64,000 bases of DNA from Gloeomargaritales cyanobacterium VI4D9 (GCA_927797885.1 OV696605.1:2021157-2085156); one strand, 5' to 3'. Numbered from the stretch's first letter, positions 1 to 8,870 are shown. Notes: generated from the letters alone by a model not told the origin. A program made the numbers and translations.

Positions 1-235
1 GGGGCATGGGTCGCCGGGTCGGGCGATGACCTACCAACCAAAAAATGCGTACCAAGGTTAGCAGTAATCCCAACACCACCAGCAACACCAATCCCAGCAG
101 GAGATTAGCGACGGTTGCCCCGCTCAGGGTCAGGATTTGGGTGTACAAACTCAGTAAATTTTGTAGGAATCCCAGCCCCAACATCAGGGTCACGACCAGA
201 CCTGCCAGGAATAAACCCCATTGCCAACGCCGCAT
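1..235 (-). CDS. Partial membrane protein (N-terminus only)
   Basis: The reverse strand reads open from an ATG at 235 to the left edge, giving about 78 residues that begin MRRWQWGLFLAGLVVTLML. The peptide has two hydrophobic stretches (about residues 5-25 and 40-65) separated by a short linker, followed by a basic segment (RPTRRP). This layout, a two-helix membrane anchor followed by a basic tail, resembles the N-terminus of cyanobacterial DUF697-type GTPases. That assignment is from memory of the family and is weak, because no GTPase motif lies inside the window. The gene continues beyond position 1. Confidence 0.55.
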   Translation of the reverse strand, partial: MRRWQWGLFLAGLVVTLMLGLGFLQNLLSLYTQILTLSGATVANLLLGLVLLVVLGLLLTLVRIFWLVGHRPTRRPMP

Positions 236-367
236 CCTTCCATGACCCAAATAGTCTTAATATAGGTTATTGATTGGGGGATGAAATGGTTGGCAAACCG
301 GGGGCTAAAAGTTAAGATTTAAAAATTAAGATTAAAGTCATAAACCTGTAGGCGGGGTCAAACAACC

Positions 368-1363
368 GTGAACATTGACCGTAGATGGGTTGCTATCGGC
401 TTTGGTGTCATGCTTGCCTTGAGTGCATCCCCTAGCCCTAGTCAAACCCCCAATACCCGTCCCAATAGCTCGTTACCACTGATTTTAATCGCCAGCGGGG
501 GAGTGTTGACCCTTGGGGTTCTTGCCCTCTGGTTGCTTTCCCAACGCCAGCCCCCCGCCAGTCCCCCTGCTACACCCGCGGTTTCTGCCGCCCCACCCCC
601 TGCCCCCCCCAAACCCAACCCGGTCAAACCTCCCAGTCAAGCCAGCATTTTCCTGAACATGGGCAGACAAAAAGCGGAACGGGGCGACCATGAGGAGGCA
701 ATCAAAGACTTTAACCAGGTGCTTGCCCTCGACCCCCACAATGCGGAAGCCTACTACGAGCGGGGGGTCGCCTACCGACGTTTGCAGAATTATGCCCAAG
801 CCCTAGCGGACCTGAATCAGGCGATTTTATTTAACCCCACGATGGGAGAAGCCTACTACAATCGGGGGTTAATTCGGTTCAAAGTCAAAGATTATCAACG
901 GGCGGTGGAGGATTACACCAAAGCCTTAGAATTTAACTCAGAGGCGGCAGAATTTTATCACAATCGTAGCCTCGCTCGCCGCAAATTGGGGGACTACGAA
1001 GGAGCCTCCGCGGATTATAAAAAAGCCCTGGATTTGAACCCCAATTACCGATACATTCACAAGGAAGTCACCACCCACAAACAGCGGATGGGAGCGGATG
1101 ATTTTTACGAACGGGGATTGGTCAAGATGGAAAAAGGGGACTACAAAGGCGCGTTGGAAGAACTCAATCAAGCCCTACGCATGGATACGGATTTAGCTCC
1201 CTGTTATTTTGACCGGGCGAAAGTGCGCCTGGCAATTGGCGACCAAGTGGGGGCAGTGGATGACCTCCGCAAAGCCGCGGATTTATTTTTAGAAATGGGG
1301 GACACGGAGCGGTGTGACCAAGTGACTGAAGTATTAAAAATGCAACGCTTTCGCAATGTTTGA
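368..1363 (+). CDS. TPR-repeat protein with N-terminal membrane anchor
   Basis: 331 residues from a GTG start. The N-terminus has a short hydrophobic segment (about 8-20) and a clear membrane helix (about 36-58), then a Pro/Ala-rich linker (60-90). From about residue 92 to the end there are consecutive 34-residue TPR units, recognisable by AxxxY/F, G and the DPxxAxAYxxRG spacing (for example LDPHNAEAYYERGVAYRRL). The protein is probably membrane-attached with a protein-binding TPR domain. Its partner cannot be inferred, since the neighbours are an unrelated membrane protein and secD on the other strand. A second, shorter TPR protein with a signal peptide lies at 18739-19380. Confidence 0.85.
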   Translation: MNIDRRWVAIGFGVMLALSASPSPSQTPNTRPNSSLPLILIASGGVLTLGVLALWLLSQRQPPASPPATPAVSAAPPPAPPKPNPVKPPSQASIFLNMGRQKAERGDHEEAIKDFNQVLALDPHNAEAYYERGVAYRRLQNYAQALADLNQAILFNPTMGEAYYNRGLIRFKVKDYQRAVEDYTKALEFNSEAAEFYHNRSLARRKLGDYEGASADYKKALDLNPNYRYIHKEVTTHKQRMGADDFYERGLVKMEKGDYKGALEELNQALRMDTDLAPCYFDRAKVRLAIGDQVGAVDDLRKAADLFLEMGDTERCDQVTEVLKMQRFRNV

Positions 1364-1375
1364 GCTATGAACATT

Positions 1376-1498
1376 TATAGCAATCCTACTTGATTTACAC
1401 TAGCTTGCGTGCCGTAGGCATACAAGAATTTTCCAGAACCAAATGCGGGGGCAGTGCCCCTGCGACCCCCTGTTTGATTCTCATTGAGGATTGCTATA
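1376..1498. repeat. Family A MITE-like repeat (copy A1)
   Basis: This copy has terminal inverted repeats TATAGCAATCCTA and AGGATTGCTATA around a core with a GC-rich palindrome (GGGGGCAGTGCCCCTGCGACC). It has no ORF. It is the first of about a dozen copies in the window, mostly about 100 bp; this one carries an extra insert near the left end that contains TGCCGTAGGCATAC. Confidence 0.85.
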
Positions 1499-1662
1499 GC
1501 TACAACAATCCTGCAGGATTCATGTGAATAACAAGACTACTTACAAACAAATGACAGGAGGACACCCTACAACCCTTAGGTCGTGCTGATCTTTTATTTA
1601 AGCCAAAAGAGGGCACCGACCACCTAGAGCAAGCTCAAGAAGTTTCTTGCCAATTTATCAAA

Positions 1663-1890
1663 GGGAACCTCTATTTATTTATTTGAGCCAATCATACAGT
1701 CTATTTATCAATTAAAGGATACAAAAAGTTGCGATTGTCCCAAAGGTTTACCATGATTGACCTACAGCAAGTGGGGTTCAACTGTATCCCATAACCACTC
1801 AAAAGACTGTAAATCTCATCGTTGGCATACCCATATTACCCAGAACCAAGGGAGTTGCGACCGCTAACTTTGAATTGATAGAGGTGCCCT
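1663..1890. repeat. Family D repeat, interrupted by a family C element
   Basis: The ends are GGGAACCTCTATTTATT and ATAGAGGTGCCC. The core (CCCATATTACCCAGAACC) matches copies at 46633 and 55031. The copy is split at 1695-1811 by a complete family C element; joining the flanks restores the uninterrupted family D sequence with one TA at the junction. Confidence 0.8.
1695..1811. mobile_element. Family C MITE (copy C1), nested in family D
   Basis: 117 bp including both flanking TA dinucleotides; inner ends CAGTCTATTTAT and AAAAGACTG. It has the same length as copies at 54807-54923 and 63155-63271. The TA duplication is proved by comparison with the unfilled family D site. There is no ORF, so it is non-autonomous and depends on a transposase elsewhere (IS630/Tc1-mariner type, inferred from the TA target). 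Confidence 0.85.
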
Positions 1891-1892
1891 TA

Positions 1893-2135
1893 TTATAATT
1901 TTATTACAATTAGTATCATGTCTTCCCAAAGGAGTGGATGCCATTCCAGACGATAGGCTCTCTAAGTCCTTGGTAGTTAATTCCCGCAAAGCCCTATCTC
2001 ATGGGTATTTGAGCAATGTCTCATCCACTATATCACCCATAACGCTTCTGCTTAGAGAGGCAAAGCCACCGACCTAACGGAGAATCCTTGTTACCATTTC
2101 TTGAGCATTACAAAGATAGCGCCACCTACCATAGC
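1893..2135 (-). ncRNA. Structured omegaRNA/HEARO-like element, copy 1
   Basis: About 243 bp on the minus strand, nearly identical (about 90% by eye) to the plus-strand copy at 36957-37201, with no ORF in either. Conserved pairing includes a perfect 9-bp long-range helix (1958-1966 with 2051-2059), ATGGGT with ACCCAT (2001-2006 with 2035-2040), and GTGGATG with CATCCAC (1934-1940 with 2022-2028), the last two crossing as a pseudoknot. The size, the compact conserved fold and the absence of terminal inverted repeats recall HEARO/omegaRNA of IscB elements. I propose this family without a database check. It lies directly downstream of secD. Confidence 0.5.
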
Positions 2136-2138
2136 TTA

Positions 2139-3530
2139 CTACCCCTTGGCCAGGGCGGATTTCGGGGTATAAAATTCCACCCGTCTGAGGCTGGGAATGG
2201 TCAAAACAAATAATAAAAAGGTGCGACTACAGGTGAGGGCAGTGAACATACTGACTAAAACACCCAATCCCAGGGTAAGGGCAAAACCCTTGACCAAACC
2301 CGTTCCCAACCAAAACAGGGCGGCACAGGCAATTAACGTCGTGACATTCCCATCCAAAATGCTACTAAAGGCACGATAAAAACCGGATTCTACCGAGCGA
2401 TACAGACTTTTTCCGGCTTGCAATTCTTCCCGAGTGCGTTCAAAAATCAGGATATTGGCATCCACCGCCATCCCAATACTGAGGATAAATCCGGCAATCC
2501 CCGGCAAGGTTAACGTAACCCCCAAAAGCACAAAAGCCGCATAGGTCAATAACGCATAAATCAGCAAAGCTAAATCAGCGATTAAACCCGGTAGGCGATA
2601 GTAAAACACCATAAAGGCTAAAACCAATACCATCCCCCCCGCAAACGCCCAATAACTCCTTTGGATGCTGTCTTGCCCCAGGGTGGCTCCCACCGTGCGA
2701 TTTTCCACAATTTCCACCGGCACCGGCAAGGCACCCCCCCGCAGTTGCACGGCTAAATCGTTGGCGGATTCGGCGGTAAAATTCCCGGTAATCACAGCGG
2801 CTCCCCCGGTGATGCCAGCGGCGGCAAATTCCGCACTCACGGTAGGAAAACTGATCAGGGTGTCATCTAAAAAAATCCCCAAGGTGCGTCCTGTACCGGC
2901 AATGGATTGGGTTAATTCGGCAAATTTTTTCCCCCCTTCCGCATCAAAACGGATCGCCACCTGCCATTGATTCCCAGCGGGTAAAGGTTGCGCGACCGCA
3001 TCTTTGAGATTTTTGCCCGTCAATCCCGTGGGTTCATAAAAAGCCGCCAACGCCTCATTCGCCTGTTTCAGGTCTTTTTGTAATTGTTCCGGGTCTGCCC
3101 CACTGTTGGGTTGTTTGCGAATGGCTAAAATTTGCTCCCGTACTAGGTACAATTGCTGAATTTGTTGAACATCCGTGCCCTGCTTTTGGCGACGAAAATC
3201 CAACTGCGCCGTACCCCCCAAGACCCGCTCCGCCTGCTGCGGGTCATTCACCCCAGGGAGTTGGACGAGCAGTTGATCCTTGCCAACAGTCTGAACAACG
3301 GCTTCCGACACCCCCAACCCATTGATCCGTCCTTCCACCACCCGTTGCACCGCTTCCAAAACCGAGGGCGTAATCTCCTTCACCTCAGCGGTCGTTTTCA
3401 CCTGGAGGGTCAACTGCGCCCCCCCTTGTAAATCCAAACCCAGACGCACGGGGATGCGATTAATCACCAGCAGGGCGGCTAAGACCAACCCCACCACCAG
3501 CAGGATAATCAACCGTTGCCGACCAACCAT
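2139..3530 (-). CDS. secD: Protein translocase subunit SecD
   Basis: 463 residues, the usual length for cyanobacterial SecD. SecD works with SecF beside SecYEG and uses the proton-motive force to draw exported proteins out of the channel. The sequence shows one N-terminal membrane helix (about 8-24), the family signature GLDLQGGAQLTL just after it, a large periplasmic part, and a C-terminal block of five helices containing GMAVDANILIFERTREEL, typical of the SecD/SecF RND-type fold. The start is ATG at 3530. The odd point is that secF normally follows directly, but the 775 bp downstream hold only repeats and an RNA-like element. Confidence 0.97.
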   Translation of the reverse strand: MVGRQRLIILLVVGLVLAALLVINRIPVRLGLDLQGGAQLTLQVKTTAEVKEITPSVLEAVQRVVEGRINGLGVSEAVVQTVGKDQLLVQLPGVNDPQQAERVLGGTAQLDFRRQKQGTDVQQIQQLYLVREQILAIRKQPNSGADPEQLQKDLKQANEALAAFYEPTGLTGKNLKDAVAQPLPAGNQWQVAIRFDAEGGKKFAELTQSIAGTGRTLGIFLDDTLISFPTVSAEFAAAGITGGAAVITGNFTAESANDLAVQLRGGALPVPVEIVENRTVGATLGQDSIQRSYWAFAGGMVLVLAFMVFYYRLPGLIADLALLIYALLTYAAFVLLGVTLTLPGIAGFILSIGMAVDANILIFERTREELQAGKSLYRSVESGFYRAFSSILDGNVTTLIACAALFWLGTGLVKGFALTLGLGVLVSMFTALTCSRTFLLFVLTIPSLRRVEFYTPKSALAKG

Positions 3531-3597
3531 AGGGTTTAGCTAAGGGAAATGAAATTGCCTGAATTAGTTTATGATACTGCGTTCCCCAGGGCGAAGA

Positions 3598-4044
3598 TTA
3601 CCAGACCACCCGCCCCGGCAATTCCCCCCGTTGATGCCAGATGCTCAGCCGCAGGAGATAATAGCCCAAAAATACGCCCAAAACGCCCCACTGGAGCCGT
3701 TGCCGCTCGAGCCACCGCCAGTAGGGAACGGCAATGACCCGGTTCAGCAGTAATTCCAAGATGATATGTAACCCCAAAAGCAAAAACACCCCGTAGAGCA
3801 GAGGTCCGAAGGCGTGAAATTGGACGGCTCGCATCAAGTCCCCCCGTGCCACCGCCATAAACGAGCGAGTTAGCCCGCAACTGGGACAAGGGATGCCCGT
3901 GAAATGGTATAGGGGACAAATCAGCCCCGGAATGTGGAACCCCCGATTATACAAAGATGCACCCACCAGGGGGGACAACAAGATAGCCACAATCAACCAG
4001 CGATGGCGGCGTTCCCCAGGGCTTAAAGGTGCAGAGCCAATCAT
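3598..4044 (-). CDS. DUF2752 family membrane protein
   Basis: 148 residues. The DUF2752 hallmark CPSCGLTRSF lies at about residue 53-62, after CPLYHFTGIP, with three or four membrane helices (about 15-35, 80-100, 115-135). The function of the family is unknown. The two close cysteine pairs (C..CPxC) suggest a redox or metal site, which is inference. ATG start at 4044. The gene is divergent from the serine hydrolase, whose real ATG is 39 bp away, so they share a very short promoter region. Confidence 0.85.
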   Translation of the reverse strand: MIGSAPLSPGERRHRWLIVAILLSPLVGASLYNRGFHIPGLICPLYHFTGIPCPSCGLTRSFMAVARGDLMRAVQFHAFGPLLYGVFLLLGLHIILELLLNRVIAVPYWRWLERQRLQWGVLGVFLGYYLLRLSIWHQRGELPGRVVW

Positions 4045-4082
4045 GGGATGATAAATACGAGAACGATATTTATTGTAAACAA

Positions 4083-5024
4083 ATGCCTTTTTATCAACCC
4101 CATCACACCCTCAGTCAGTGGGGGGAAACCCTGCTGGAAGCAATATGCGCTGACCATGCCCTGACCCCGGCGGACATTGGCATCACCTGGCTGGTCTATG
4201 GGGGCGGCGTGCGGGTGAATACGGGGGGTGCCCTCGACCCGCAAACCTTTTGGCAACAACGTCCTTGGGGCTGGAGCCATCGGGGGGAGGTGAACGTTTA
4301 TCCCGCCAGCATTGTGAAATTGTTTTACCTGGTGGCGATTCATGAATGGCTGGAACGGGGCATGATCCCGCCGGAGCCGGAAATTGACCGAGCCATCACC
4401 GACATGATCCAACACTCCAGCAACGATGCCACCGGCTACCTGGTGGATGTGTTGACCGGCACCACCAGTGGACCAGATTTAGCCCCTGGACCCTTTAGCA
4501 CCTGGCAATACCAGCGCAACTTGATTAACCGTTATTTCCAATCCTGGCAATGGGCGGAATTTGCGGGCATAAATCTCAATCAAAAAACCTGGTGTGACGG
4601 TCCCTACGGACGGGAGCGGGCATTTTTGGGACCCAATGGGGAAAACCGTAACCGCCTCAACCCCCTCGCCACCGCCCGGTTATTCCACGCCATTTTGGGG
4701 GGCATTGCCGTCTCCCCCCGCCGTTCCCAGCAGATGGTGGATGTGTGCCGCCGTTCCCTACTGCCAGCAGACTATGAAAACGACCCGGAAAATCAGGTGC
4801 AGGGTTTTTTGGGGGAGGGATTACCCCAAGACGTGAAACTGTGGTCAAAAGCGGGCTACACCAGCCAAGTCCGCCACGACTGCGCCTATGTAGAATGGGG
4901 CGACGACCAAGCCTATATGTTGGTGGTGTTTACGGTGGGGGAGGCACAAAGCCGTAATGCTAAATTACTGCCCGACCTGAGCCGCCGGGTCTATGAACAG
5001 TTGCACCGGGAACCCCTGGTCTAG
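4083..5024 (+). CDS. Class A beta-lactamase-like serine hydrolase
   Basis: 313 residues from ATG 4083. An in-frame GTG at 4029 would overlap the divergent DUF2752 gene and adds no conserved residues. The protein has the three motifs of the penicilloyl-serine hydrolase fold: SxxK as SIVK in PASIVKLFYLVA, an SxN-like SSNDAT, and a KTG-like KAGYTS near the C-terminus. No signal peptide is visible, so it is probably cytoplasmic and not a classical resistance enzyme. Known relatives in cyanobacteria are annotated simply as serine hydrolases; the substrate is unknown. The ferredoxin gene starts 40 bp downstream on the same strand. Confidence 0.8.
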   Translation: MPFYQPHHTLSQWGETLLEAICADHALTPADIGITWLVYGGGVRVNTGGALDPQTFWQQRPWGWSHRGEVNVYPASIVKLFYLVAIHEWLERGMIPPEPEIDRAITDMIQHSSNDATGYLVDVLTGTTSGPDLAPGPFSTWQYQRNLINRYFQSWQWAEFAGINLNQKTWCDGPYGRERAFLGPNGENRNRLNPLATARLFHAILGGIAVSPRRSQQMVDVCRRSLLPADYENDPENQVQGFLGEGLPQDVKLWSKAGYTSQVRHDCAYVEWGDDQAYMLVVFTVGEAQSRNAKLLPDLSRRVYEQLHREPLV

Positions 5025-5064
5025 CAAATGTTACCCTAGAAACAACTCTGTATCCATCTGCACT

Positions 5065-5289
5065 ATGGCGCATACGATTGTCAGCGATGTGTGCGAAGGG
5101 GTAGCCGATTGCGTCGCCGCCTGCCCAGTCGCCTGCATTCATCCCGGCTCCGGTAAAAATGCCAAAGGCACCGATTGGTACTGGATTGATTTTGGAATTT
5201 GCATTGATTGTGGCATTTGCTTGCAGGTGTGCCCGGTAGAAGGTGCCATTTTGCCGGAAGAACGCCCGGATTTACAAAAAACCCCCTAA
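5065..5289 (+). CDS. Two-cluster [4Fe-4S] ferredoxin
   Basis: 74 residues from ATG 5065 (MAHTIVSDVCEG). The first cluster motif is C-x5-C-x3-C-x3-C in the N-terminal third. The second is the classical C-x2-C-x2-C-x3-CP (CIDCGICLQVCPVEGA), so the protein should bind two iron-sulfur clusters and carry electrons in the cytoplasm. The wider spacing in the first motif leaves open a 3Fe-4S centre there. The longer frame from 4993 overlaps the hydrolase gene and is unlikely. The next gene begins 6 bp after the stop, so the two are almost surely cotranscribed. Confidence 0.9.
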   Translation: MAHTIVSDVCEGVADCVAACPVACIHPGSGKNAKGTDWYWIDFGICIDCGICLQVCPVEGAILPEERPDLQKTP

Positions 5290-5295
5290 AAAACT

Positions 5296-6678
5296 GTGTC
5301 TGAATCCCGATGGCAAACCGCCTTGCAAACTCGCTTAATGGGTCAGGGTTTTGATTACACTATTTTTGTTGAAAATCATACCTTACATCTGGCACTCAAA
5401 GGGGCAAAAATACCCAGTCAACATGAAATTATTCCCCAGATTATAGACTGCCTTAATGAATCTCCACCCCCAGGAATTACGGGGTTAAAAATCTACGCCC
5501 AAATCCCGGATGACCCCTTCCCAGTTTGGGAGTATGCAGGGGAACTGGGTCAATCATTTCAACCACCACCGGCACAGCAAATACCCCTATGGCAAAGGGT
5601 GAAACAGGGGGATATGGAAGCAATGACCACCGTATTAGAACGGACATTAGCGCACAAAAATATCCAAGTAAAAGTTAAGCAAATTAACGGTATATTTCAC
5701 ATTGAATTAACCGTCCATCAACTGCCGGAACAAGCATTACTGGTTAAACTCATTGACCAGGAATTGCGCCGCTATAAAATGCCTTCTTTAACCCAGATTC
5801 AAGTAACGGCTCACGATGCACATCAAACCTGGGAAACGGAATTTCATCTAGGGCAATTATCCACCCATTCCTCAGCAATTGAGAAAGAAACTCATTCCCC
5901 AGAACCAGCTTCCCATACATTGCGAACTTTGCCGCTCTATTCCCTCGATTCAAAGGGGAAAAACATCTTATTTTTAGGAGCAATTATGGGCTTTTTATTA
6001 TGTTTAATTCCCTGGCTCAGATTTATATTGAGCTACCTGGTGATTATCATTCATGAATTGGGGCATACGGTGGCGGGGTGGTTCATGGGTTATCCTTCCA
6101 TTCCCGCCTTTGATTTTATCTACGGGGGAGGGATTACCTTGCAGTTGAGCGAACGGTGGGCATTCATTCCCCTGGTCATCTACAGCGGTTTGGGCGGGTT
6201 AATCTATTATTTTCGCCGCAATCGTTTAACTGTGAACACCTTAATTACTATTGCGCTCCTTTATACTCTCATTTATTTCACTCGATTAAGCCAACTGTTG
6301 GTCATTTCGATGGGACATGGGTTGGAATTATTATTTATCGGCATTTTTTTATACCGAGCCGCAACGGGCTGGCATGGTCAACAACCGGGGGAACAATCCC
6401 TGTATGGGATTTTGGGATTTTTTATTTTATTTTATGACTTAAATTTTGTCCGTCAATTATTATTTGACCCCGTGATGAGAGAATTATATTTTATGGGGAA
6501 AGGGGAGGTGTTAGACCACGACTTTGTGCGGATTGCCCGGGAGTTTTTACAGGTGAATTTATCCCTAGTGGTGGTGCTTTTTGGGTTATTATGTTTACTG
6601 ACACCCCTAGCGACTTGGGGACTTTATCGTTACCAAAACTACTGGCGGTATGCTTGTGTCCAACTACTGCGGCGATGA
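5296..6678 (+). CDS. M50-like membrane metallopeptidase with duplicated N-terminal domain
   Basis: 460 residues from a GTG 6 bp after the ferredoxin stop. The cytoplasmic N-terminal part (about 1-195) looks like two copies of a roughly 75-residue alpha/beta domain; the pattern ..ITGLKIYAQIPDDPFPVWEYAGEL recurs as ..LTQIQVTAHDAHQTWETEFHL. From about 225 on there are seven or eight membrane helices. The first contains HELGH in VIIIHELGHTVAGWF, the zinc-binding HExxH of site-2 protease (M50) relatives. The usual second motif (NxxPxxxxDG) was not seen, so proteolysis is uncertain. The tight link to a ferredoxin is suggestive but unexplained. Confidence 0.75.
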   Translation: MSESRWQTALQTRLMGQGFDYTIFVENHTLHLALKGAKIPSQHEIIPQIIDCLNESPPPGITGLKIYAQIPDDPFPVWEYAGELGQSFQPPPAQQIPLWQRVKQGDMEAMTTVLERTLAHKNIQVKVKQINGIFHIELTVHQLPEQALLVKLIDQELRRYKMPSLTQIQVTAHDAHQTWETEFHLGQLSTHSSAIEKETHSPEPASHTLRTLPLYSLDSKGKNILFLGAIMGFLLCLIPWLRFILSYLVIIIHELGHTVAGWFMGYPSIPAFDFIYGGGITLQLSERWAFIPLVIYSGLGGLIYYFRRNRLTVNTLITIALLYTLIYFTRLSQLLVISMGHGLELLFIGIFLYRAATGWHGQQPGEQSLYGILGFFILFYDLNFVRQLLFDPVMRELYFMGKGEVLDHDFVRIAREFLQVNLSLVVVLFGLLCLLTPLATWGLYRYQNYWRYACVQLLRR

Positions 6679-6702
6679 AATAAACAGGAGGAATCGGGGC
6701 TG

Positions 6703-7707
6703 ATGGGGGCACCAACTTTGGCGGATTTGGCGCAGGCGTTACAGGATTTGGAGCGCAATGGTTTAGCGGCGATTCGGGAGGCGACGACCCCGGCGGTTTT
6801 AGAGCAGTTGCGGGTGGACTACCTCGGTAAAAAAGGGGAATTATCCCAGGTTTTGCGGGGGATGGGGCAACTACCCCCGGCGGAGCGACCCCAGGTGGGG
6901 GCATTGGCGAATCAGGTGAAAGACCGGCTCCAGGAGGCATTGGCGGAACGGGTCGCCCAGGTGCAAGCAATACAAATGCAGGCTCGTTTGCAGGCGGAAA
7001 CCCTAGATGTGACCATGCCGGGGTTGGGTCAAACGCCTGGTCACGCCCATCCTTTGCAACAGATGATGTACCGGGTACTGGATGTGTTCGTGGGGTTAGG
7101 GTATCAGGTGGTGCAGGGACCCGAAGTGGAAACGGACTATTACAACTTTGCGGCTTTGAATTTTCTGCCCGACCACCCGGCTAGGGATATGCAGGACACC
7201 TATTATCTCCCGGATGGACGGTTATTGCGTACCCATACATCAACAGTACAAATTCGGTACATGGAAGCCCATCAACCCCCGGTGCGGATTGTGGTGCCAG
7301 GACGGGTTTATCGCCGGGATGCGGTGGATGCCACCCATTCCGCCATGTTTCATCAGGTGGAAATTTTAGCCGTAGAGCCGGGTTTGACGTTTACGGATTT
7401 GAAAGGCACTTTGGTAACGTTTATCCAGGCGTTGTTTGGGCAAGTGCCGGTGCGGTTTCGGGCGAGTTATTTCCCCTTTACGGAACCTTCGGCGGAGGTG
7501 GATTTGCAATGGCGGGGGCGGTGGTTGGAGGTCTTGGGCTGTGGCATGGTGGACCCCAATGTACTGCAAGCGGTGGGCTACGACCCGGAGCAATATACTG
7601 GCTTTGCGGCAGGATTGGGGGTGGAGCGGCTGGCGATGATTTTCCATGAAATTGATGACATTCGCCGTTTTTACACCAGTGATTTGCGGTTTCTCCGTCA
7701 GTTTTAA
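6703..7707 (+). CDS. pheS: Phenylalanine-tRNA ligase alpha subunit
   Basis: 334 residues, normal for bacterial PheS. It charges tRNA-Phe as an alpha2beta2 enzyme with PheT. The N-terminal coiled-coil tRNA-binding part (1-100) is followed by the class II core: [19 protein letters not shown], motif 2 with [21 protein letters not shown], and motif 3 near [21 protein letters not shown] at 6703 with a good ribosome site (AGGAGG about 12 bases upstream). As usual in cyanobacteria, pheT is not adjacent. Confidence 0.98.
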   Translation: MGAPTLADLAQALQDLERNGLAAIREATTPAVLEQLRVDYLGKKGELSQVLRGMGQLPPAERPQVGALANQVKDRLQEALAERVAQVQAIQMQARLQAETLDVTMPGLGQTPGHAHPLQQMMYRVLDVFVGLGYQVVQGPEVETDYYNFAALNFLPDHPARDMQDTYYLPDGRLLRTHTSTVQIRYMEAHQPPVRIVVPGRVYRRDAVDATHSAMFHQVEILAVEPGLTFTDLKGTLVTFIQALFGQVPVRFRASYFPFTEPSAEVDLQWRGRWLEVLGCGMVDPNVLQAVGYDPEQYTGFAAGLGVERLAMIFHEIDDIRRFYTSDLRFLRQF

Positions 7708-7750
7708 GTAGGGTAAAATCTGCCCCATCCGTAGTTTCTGTTGAGGGATT

Positions 7751-7875
7751 TATAGCAATCCTAAATGAGAATGGAACAGGGGTCGCAGGGGCACCGCCCC
7801 CGTCCCTGGTTCTTCTGAATATAAGGGTTCCAGTGAGATAATTTTGTATTGTTGCGAATAAATAGAGGTGTCCTT
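7751..7875. repeat. Chimeric repeat: family A left half, family D/B right end
   Basis: It starts with the family A end TATAGCAATCCTAAATGAG and the GC-rich palindrome, but has no family A right end. Instead it finishes with AATAGAGGTGTCCTT, the end of families B and D. A mirror case lies at 34926-35054. Confidence 0.6.
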
Positions 7876-7918
7876 AAAAACACTGAATTTCTAGGCACAA
7901 AAAATATAAAATTTACTG

Positions 7919-8061
7919 GCGTTGCTGAATGTAGATATGATTTCCCTCATACCCAGCTTTTTCTCTAAAGAGAAAGGAGCCAGAATCTAGTCCCCTCGCC
8001 CCTTAGAAAAGGGTTAGAGTAAGGGCAAATTTAAAAATTCATACCTCTGTTCAGCAACGCC
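7919..8061. mobile_element. Family F MITE with 8-bp target duplication
   Basis: 143 bp with perfect 12-bp terminal inverted repeats GGCGTTGCTGAA/TTCAGCAACGCC that continue imperfectly (xAGxTATGA). The direct repeat AATTTACT is present at 7911-7918 and 8062-8069, so the last insertion event is still readable. There is no ORF. The 8-bp AT-rich duplication differs from the TA of families A and C, so a different transposase class moved it. This is the only copy in the window. Confidence 0.8.
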
Positions 8062-8081
8062 AATTTACTTACGATTCAGAT

Positions 8082-8738
8082 TTACTCCCTAGCTTCCAAC
8101 CCTGACGGACTCGTACCCTGTAATTGTTCAATCGCCGCCAGAGCCGCCCGGGAACCCGCCAAAATATCCCGCTCTTCTCCCCCCAAATAGACCCGCCCAA
8201 AACTGCCGAAGGGTTGCACTTCCAGGATATTGATCAAAGCCGCTTTTTCCGCCTCATTCGCCGCTAGGGGTGCATAAGCTGCTGGTTCCACTTCCATAAT
8301 GTACAGGGTTTGTCCAGCCATAATCATTTGCCCTCGCCGTATTCGGTTGATCAATTGCGCCTGATGGGGGTCGAGATTGCGGATCACCTGACTGGACACC
8401 ACCCGGGGTTTGAGGCGTTGCTGTTCCCGCACCCCCAAAGCCGCCAAAATCGCCTGTCCCGCCGAACGGACTTCCCCCTGACGGCTGGCGTGGATTTCCA
8501 ACAGACCATACAGGCGTTCGACCACCTGCACCCCAGGCCGCACCAAATTGGATTTCAACGCCACATCGGTAATGCGATTGATCTCGATCCCCGGTGAAAT
8601 TTCCACCCACAGGGACGCATCCCCCGGCAGGGGCAAAAACCCTGACGATACCGTGCCCAGGTACGCCGCATACTGGGGTTGCAGACTGTCAATGTACACA
8701 TAACTGCGGAGAATTGCACCCACGCTCTGGCCGTCCAC
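8082..8738 (-). CDS. ccmP: Carboxysome shell protein CcmP (tandem BMC domains)
   Basis: Up to 218 residues. The protein matches CcmP of beta-cyanobacteria: two BMC-like domains (about 8-105 and 112-205) that form a pseudohexameric, double-stacked trimer with a gated pore for metabolites such as RuBP and 3-PGA. Family-specific stretches are [33 protein letters not shown] and [16 protein letters not shown]. The frame opens with GTG 8738, but known CcmP proteins begin at the equivalent of codon 6, which is also GTG (8723), so that start may be the true one. The gene stands alone, away from any ccm operon, as is common for ccmP. Confidence 0.95.
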   Translation of the reverse strand: MDGQSVGAILRSYVYIDSLQPQYAAYLGTVSSGFLPLPGDASLWVEISPGIEINRITDVALKSNLVRPGVQVVERLYGLLEIHASRQGEVRSAGQAILAALGVREQQRLKPRVVSSQVIRNLDPHQAQLINRIRRGQMIMAGQTLYIMEVEPAAYAPLAANEAEKAALINILEVQPFGSFGRVYLGGEERDILAGSRAALAAIEQLQGTSPSGLEARE

Positions 8739-8870
8739 GGGATTACCATACCCCAGTGTAAGGGGAACGGGTGGGAAATTTTTGCACCCACTGCCGGATT
8801 CTGATACAGTTAAAAATGCTGGTTGGCGCTTTTGATCGTTTCCCCAAAGTTTAAGGAGTGGCGTGAGATT

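Noticed and set aside
1376-1498. Family A palindromes as simple rho-independent terminators
   Set aside because: The copies are conserved over about 100 bp with long inverted ends, occur also in places not following genes, and have no T-run, so a mobile origin explains them better; a secondary terminator effect is possible.
4029-4082. GTG start for the serine hydrolase
   Set aside because: It overlaps the divergent DUF2752 start, and the 18 extra residues show no conservation or signal; ATG 4083 is preferred.
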